Shown one piece after another: positions 5,015 through 7,560 of a stretch of 7,560 nt of DNA. The position numbers and the translations under genes were made by a program. The stretch is from Acidobacteriaceae bacterium (GTDB taxonomy: Bacteria > Acidobacteriota > Terriglobia > Terriglobales > SbA1), in contig JAFAGX010000574.1 in assembly GCA_019237515.1 (NCBI GenBank), forward strand, positions 1-7,560. Direction: 5' to 3'. A model generated the notes under the pieces. It was not told the origin of the DNA. It saw only the letters and a list, made by a program, of their open reading frames with translations, and did not search any database. Numbering within the stretch: the first letter of the stretch is position 1; the number at the start of each line of letters is the position of its first letter.

Positions 5015-6343
5015 TCACTGACTCCAATACTGATCGCGCAGCCGCGTCTGCCGGCTGGTCATCGGGATCTCCTGGCCGTCAATGAATACCTGCTTCACAT
5101 CGGTTTTCACGTCCAACGGATCGCCCGTTGCGACCACAACATTCGCCGTCTTGCCCACATCCAGCGAACCCAGTTTGTCCGCGACGCCCCAGATTTCGGC
5201 AGCATTCAAAGTAATGGCCTTCAGGGCGTCGTCATAGGGCAGGCCAAATGCCGTGGCGAATCCAGCCTGATAAGGCAAATTTCGGGCATTATGCGCATCA
5301 AACGACGCAAAAGCGATTTTTACGCCGCGTTTGTTCAGTTCGCCCGGCAAGCTGTAGACCGCGTCAAAACGCTCATACGGCTTTGGGGTTTCATAGATCG
5401 GTCCCACAATCACGGGAACCTTTAGTTGCGCGATGTAGTCCAGCACCGGCTGCGAATGACTGACGTGATTCAAGACGAACTTCAAATTGAATTCCCGAGC
5501 CAGATTTACCGCGCTCTCCAGATCGCTGGCTTCCTCTGCAGCTAAAATCACCGGCTTTTTTCCGGACAGGTACGGAAGCAAAGCTTCGAGTTTCAGATCC
5601 CGTTTGGGTTGTGACGGCGGTTTCTTTTCTTTCTCGTCGGTCTTGGCTGCTGCCTCGCTCTTTTTCTTCTCATAGTCAGCCCAGTGCTGCTGATAATCCT
5701 GGGCATCGAGAAAGGCCTGTCGAAGTTGAGCCGCCATACCCATGCGAGTCGACGGAAATTTCCTTTTCTCGCGCGATTCATTCCGCCGCTGATCACCGGT
5801 GAAATTCAGCGGCATGGCGATGTCGCGAATCATGAGCATCTCGTTCGCCGATTTGCCAGCCAGTTGCACAAACGAGTCCTGACCCGGCAAAGTGTCCTTG
5901 CTCACCGGCGCGACAATGGCGTTGGTAATTCCGTTTAGCCGGGTCACCGGGATCAACTCCGATTCCGCATGGAACGCGTCATATACGTGCATGTGCGGCA
6001 TGATTTCTTCGCTGAGTTCGACCAGATCGTTCGTCATGTCCTCCGCCGAGATCTCCGTCAAACCCAGGTTTGTTTCCGAATCGATCAATCCGGGGTAAAT
6101 CGTCATTCCTTTAACATCGATCACACGCGCGTTTTTGGGGAGAGCCGCCGAGCCCTCCGCACCGACCGCTGTGATTTTCCCATTCTCCATCACCAGCACA
6201 CCGTGCTCGATCACGCCATGCGATACGGTCAGCAGCTTTCCTCCACGTAGAACGATCGGCTTTGGCTGGGCAGTTGCACTCAGGAACGTCATGCTTAACA
6301 AGCCCACGACGCAGGACGTACGACGCAGGACGCTCGTTTTCAT
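5015..6343 (-). CDS. Exported amidohydrolase-family protein lacking metal ligands (probable pseudoenzyme)
   Basis: This 442-residue protein begins with a signal peptide (MKTSVLRR, hydrophobic stretch, then SATA before Gln26; likely signal peptidase I cleavage after Ala25). It has the amidohydrolase layout: a beta-sandwich formed by residues about 28-80 and 395-427, and a barrel in between, with PGLID and TLNAAEIWG landmarks. It is a clear paralogue of the upstream gene; both share PSTRMG, QDY...W-DY and DLKL-AL. Against that paralogue the ligands are lost: the HxH motif is Glu90-Thr-Asn92, the barrel His216 is Ala268, Lys115 is Gln160, and Asp296 is Phe348 with Asp349 one residue later; only His293 is retained. 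A charged linker rich in Lys and Glu (residues 225-250) is an insertion. It overlaps the upstream gene by ATGA, so the two are co-translated. Catalysis by the usual binuclear mechanism is unlikely; a structural or regulatory partner role in the periplasm is inferred. Databases would probably name it imidazolonepropionase-like. Confidence 0.9.
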   Translation of the reverse strand: MKTSVLRRTSCVVGLLSMTFLSATAQPKPIVLRGGKLLTVSHGVIEHGVLVMENGKITAVGAEGSAALPKNARVIDVKGMTIYPGLIDSETNLGLTEISAEDMTNDLVELSEEIMPHMHVYDAFHAESELIPVTRLNGITNAIVAPVSKDTLPGQDSFVQLAGKSANEMLMIRDIAMPLNFTGDQRRNESREKRKFPSTRMGMAAQLRQAFLDAQDYQQHWADYEKKKSEAAAKTDEKEKKPPSQPKRDLKLEALLPYLSGKKPVILAAEEASDLESAVNLAREFNLKFVLNHVSHSQPVLDYIAQLKVPVIVGPIYETPKPYERFDAVYSLPGELNKRGVKIAFASFDAHNARNLPYQAGFATAFGLPYDDALKAITLNAAEIWGVADKLGSLDVGKTANVVVATGDPLDVKTDVKQVFIDGQEIPMTSRQTRLRDQYWSQ

Positions 6344-6354
6344 TCTCCCTCCCT
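6340..6354 (-). promoter_or_regulatory. Coupled stop/start with embedded Shine-Dalgarno
   Basis: On the minus strand the end of the upstream amidohydrolase reads AGGGAGGGAGAATGA. The purine-rich AGGGAGGGAG, which also encodes Arg-Glu-Gly, is a strong ribosome binding site. The ATG of the downstream gene (6341-6343) overlaps the TGA of the upstream gene (6340-6342) by 2 nt. This fixes the downstream start and implies translational coupling, which is typical for subunits made in fixed ratio. Confidence 0.85.
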
Positions 6355-7560
6355 GTAATGCGGCATTCCGAACCCTGGAAGGGAGCGGTCGAAATAAACG
6401 TCGCCGTCAATGAAGACTTTGCTCGGCACGGCAGAACTGGAAAGCGGATAACCGTCCCAAATCACCAGGTCAGCATCTTTGCCCACATCGATCGATCCGA
6501 CCCGGTCATCCACGCCGATAATCCAGGCGGCGTTGAGCGTAATCATCTTCAGCGCTTCATCCTCGGTTGCGCCGCCGTAATGCATTGTTTTTCCGGCTTC
6601 CTGGTTCAAGCGCCTTGCGAAATCGTCCGAGTCACTTTTGATCGCAACCCGAACTCCTTTTCGCATGCACATTACGGCATTCCATGGAATCGCATCCCAG
6701 GCTTCTTGTTTGTAGCCCCACCAGTCCGAGAAGGTCGCAATACCGATCCCGTTGGCTGCGAGTTGATCCGCAACTTTGTAGGCTTCGAGCGCATGATGGA
6801 AAGCCCGCAGCTTGTAGCCGAATTCTTTTGCCATGGCCATCTCAGTCAGTAATTCGTCGGCGCGATAGCAGTGAATTTGCACCAGCAACTTTCCCCGTAA
6901 TACGTCGGACAGAGCATCTAGTTTGAGATCGTGTTTGGGTGGTGTTGCGTCTTTATCACCTCGCTTCACCTTGGCGTTGTAGTCATCCCACTCGCGCATG
7001 TAGTCCTGCGCTGCTACAAGCGCCTCGCGCTGGACTTCGAAGTTCCCCATACGCGTCGAAGGAAGCTGATCACGGCTACCATATACGCGCTTGGGATTTT
7101 CTCCGCTCGCGAACTTGATCGACTGTGGCGCTCCCGGAAACAGCATGGCGTCACGATTCAATCCGTACTTGTGTTTGATTACGACAGCTTGTCCGCCAAT
7201 CATGTTCGCGGAGCCATGCAGCAGCAACGAGGTGGTAACGCCCCCGGCCAAAACGCGGTAAATGGCCTTGTCCTGATAATCGAATGCGTCAATCATCATC
7301 ATCTGCGGAGTAATGGGGCTGGTCGCCTCATTCACGTCGTCGTCAAGCGCAATGTGAGAGTGGGAATCGATCAGGCCCGGGGTCAGAAACTTTCCGCCTG
7401 CATCGACGACGGTAGCGCCAGCGGGAACGCTAACATCTTTGCCGACTGCCGCGATCTTGCCATCTTTGATGTAAACGCTGCCATTCGAAATACTGCCGTG
7501 TGTCACGGTCATGACCACAGCATTCCTTATGACAACTTCGTTGTGCGGGGCCTGTGCTGC
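6340..7560 (-). CDS. Exported metal-dependent amidohydrolase (imidazolonepropionase/prolidase-like), 5'-partial
   Basis: The frame stays open to the right edge. Beyond the in-frame GTG at 7516-7518 it reads back through VVIRNA to AAQAPHNE, which looks like the end of a signal peptide plus the first beta-strand. The true start is therefore outside the window and that GTG is not it. Numbering from that GTG, the binuclear-metal ligands look intact: His53 and His55 in PGLIDSHSH, Lys115 in VVIKHK (possible carboxylated lysine), His216 in IHCYRADE, His241 or His242 in AFHHALE, and Asp296 in IKSDSDD. The protein ends with the usual TLNAAWIIGV...GSIDVGKDADLV segment and a C-terminal beta-strand region. 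Known: related COG1228-type enzymes hydrolyse amide or imide bonds, some acting as periplasmic prolidase or arginine carboxypeptidase. The substrate here cannot be told. It overlaps the downstream degenerate paralogue by ATGA. Confidence 0.93.
   Translation of the reverse strand, partial: AAQAPHNEVVIRNAVVMTVTHGSISNGSVYIKDGKIAAVGKDVSVPAGATVVDAGGKFLTPGLIDSHSHIALDDDVNEATSPITPQMMMIDAFDYQDKAIYRVLAGGVTTSLLLHGSANMIGGQAVVIKHKYGLNRDAMLFPGAPQSIKFASGENPKRVYGSRDQLPSTRMGNFEVQREALVAAQDYMREWDDYNAKVKRGDKDATPPKHDLKLDALSDVLRGKLLVQIHCYRADELLTEMAMAKEFGYKLRAFHHALEAYKVADQLAANGIGIATFSDWWGYKQEAWDAIPWNAVMCMRKGVRVAIKSDSDDFARRLNQEAGKTMHYGGATEDEALKMITLNAAWIIGVDDRVGSIDVGKDADLVIWDGYPLSSSAVPSKVFIDGDVYFDRSLPGFGMPHYREGE

Noticed and set aside
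6262..6852. Plus-strand open frame of 196 codons opposite the amidohydrolases
   Set aside because: It is antisense to two conserved genes and crosses their ATGA junction; no recognisable domain.
7516..7518. GTG as the start of the upstream amidohydrolase
   Set aside because: The same frame is open to the window edge and encodes the expected first beta-strand and the end of a signal peptide, so the GTG is an internal valine codon.

Overview
The window (about 56% G+C by eye) looks like chromosomal DNA of a free-living, Gram-negative-type bacterium. An acidobacterium of the Terriglobia/Koribacter kind is my best guess. The basis is the gene mix (secreted tandem amidohydrolases, a receiver-like/PilZ protein, a CsbD protein, an alpha-amino-acid-ester-hydrolase-like enzyme) and a dispersed intergenic repeat beginning TGTCATCCCGAG. 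This placement is inference, since there is no rRNA or other marker gene.

Layout, left to right. (1) Positions 2-1585, + strand: the C-terminal ~527 residues of a CocE/NonD-type serine hydrolase, closest to alpha-amino acid ester hydrolases; its 5' end lies outside the window. (2) Positions 1602-1628: a perfect 11-bp hairpin terminator shared with the convergent csbD-like gene (1645-1887, - strand). (3) Positions 2026-2751, - strand: a PilZ protein with a degenerate receiver-like N-terminal domain. (4) Positions 2938-4692, - strand: a tight fatty-acid-synthesis operon of two different acyl carrier proteins followed by fabF. A candidate sigma70 promoter and an 8-bp inverted repeat lie just upstream. 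(5) Positions 4693-5014: a 322-bp intergenic region holding that promoter and inverted repeat, and a dispersed-repeat-like palindromic element. (6) Positions 5015-7560, - strand: two tandem paralogous exported amidohydrolases joined by an ATGA stop/start overlap. The upstream one (cut by the window edge) keeps the metal ligands; the downstream one has lost nearly all of them.

How the genes work together: the ACPs carry acyl chains as phosphopantetheine thioesters, and FabF condenses malonyl-ACP with them, so that operon is one functional unit. The amidohydrolase pair is a second unit, probably a periplasmic active enzyme plus a pseudoenzyme partner. The PilZ, CsbD and ester hydrolase genes show no clear pathway link to either.

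I found no phage, transposon, CRISPR, tRNA or rRNA feature, and no strong sign of an undescribed multi-gene system. The most interesting signals are the active/inactive amidohydrolase pair, the two-ACP fabF operon with its inverted repeat, and the intergenic palindromic element.
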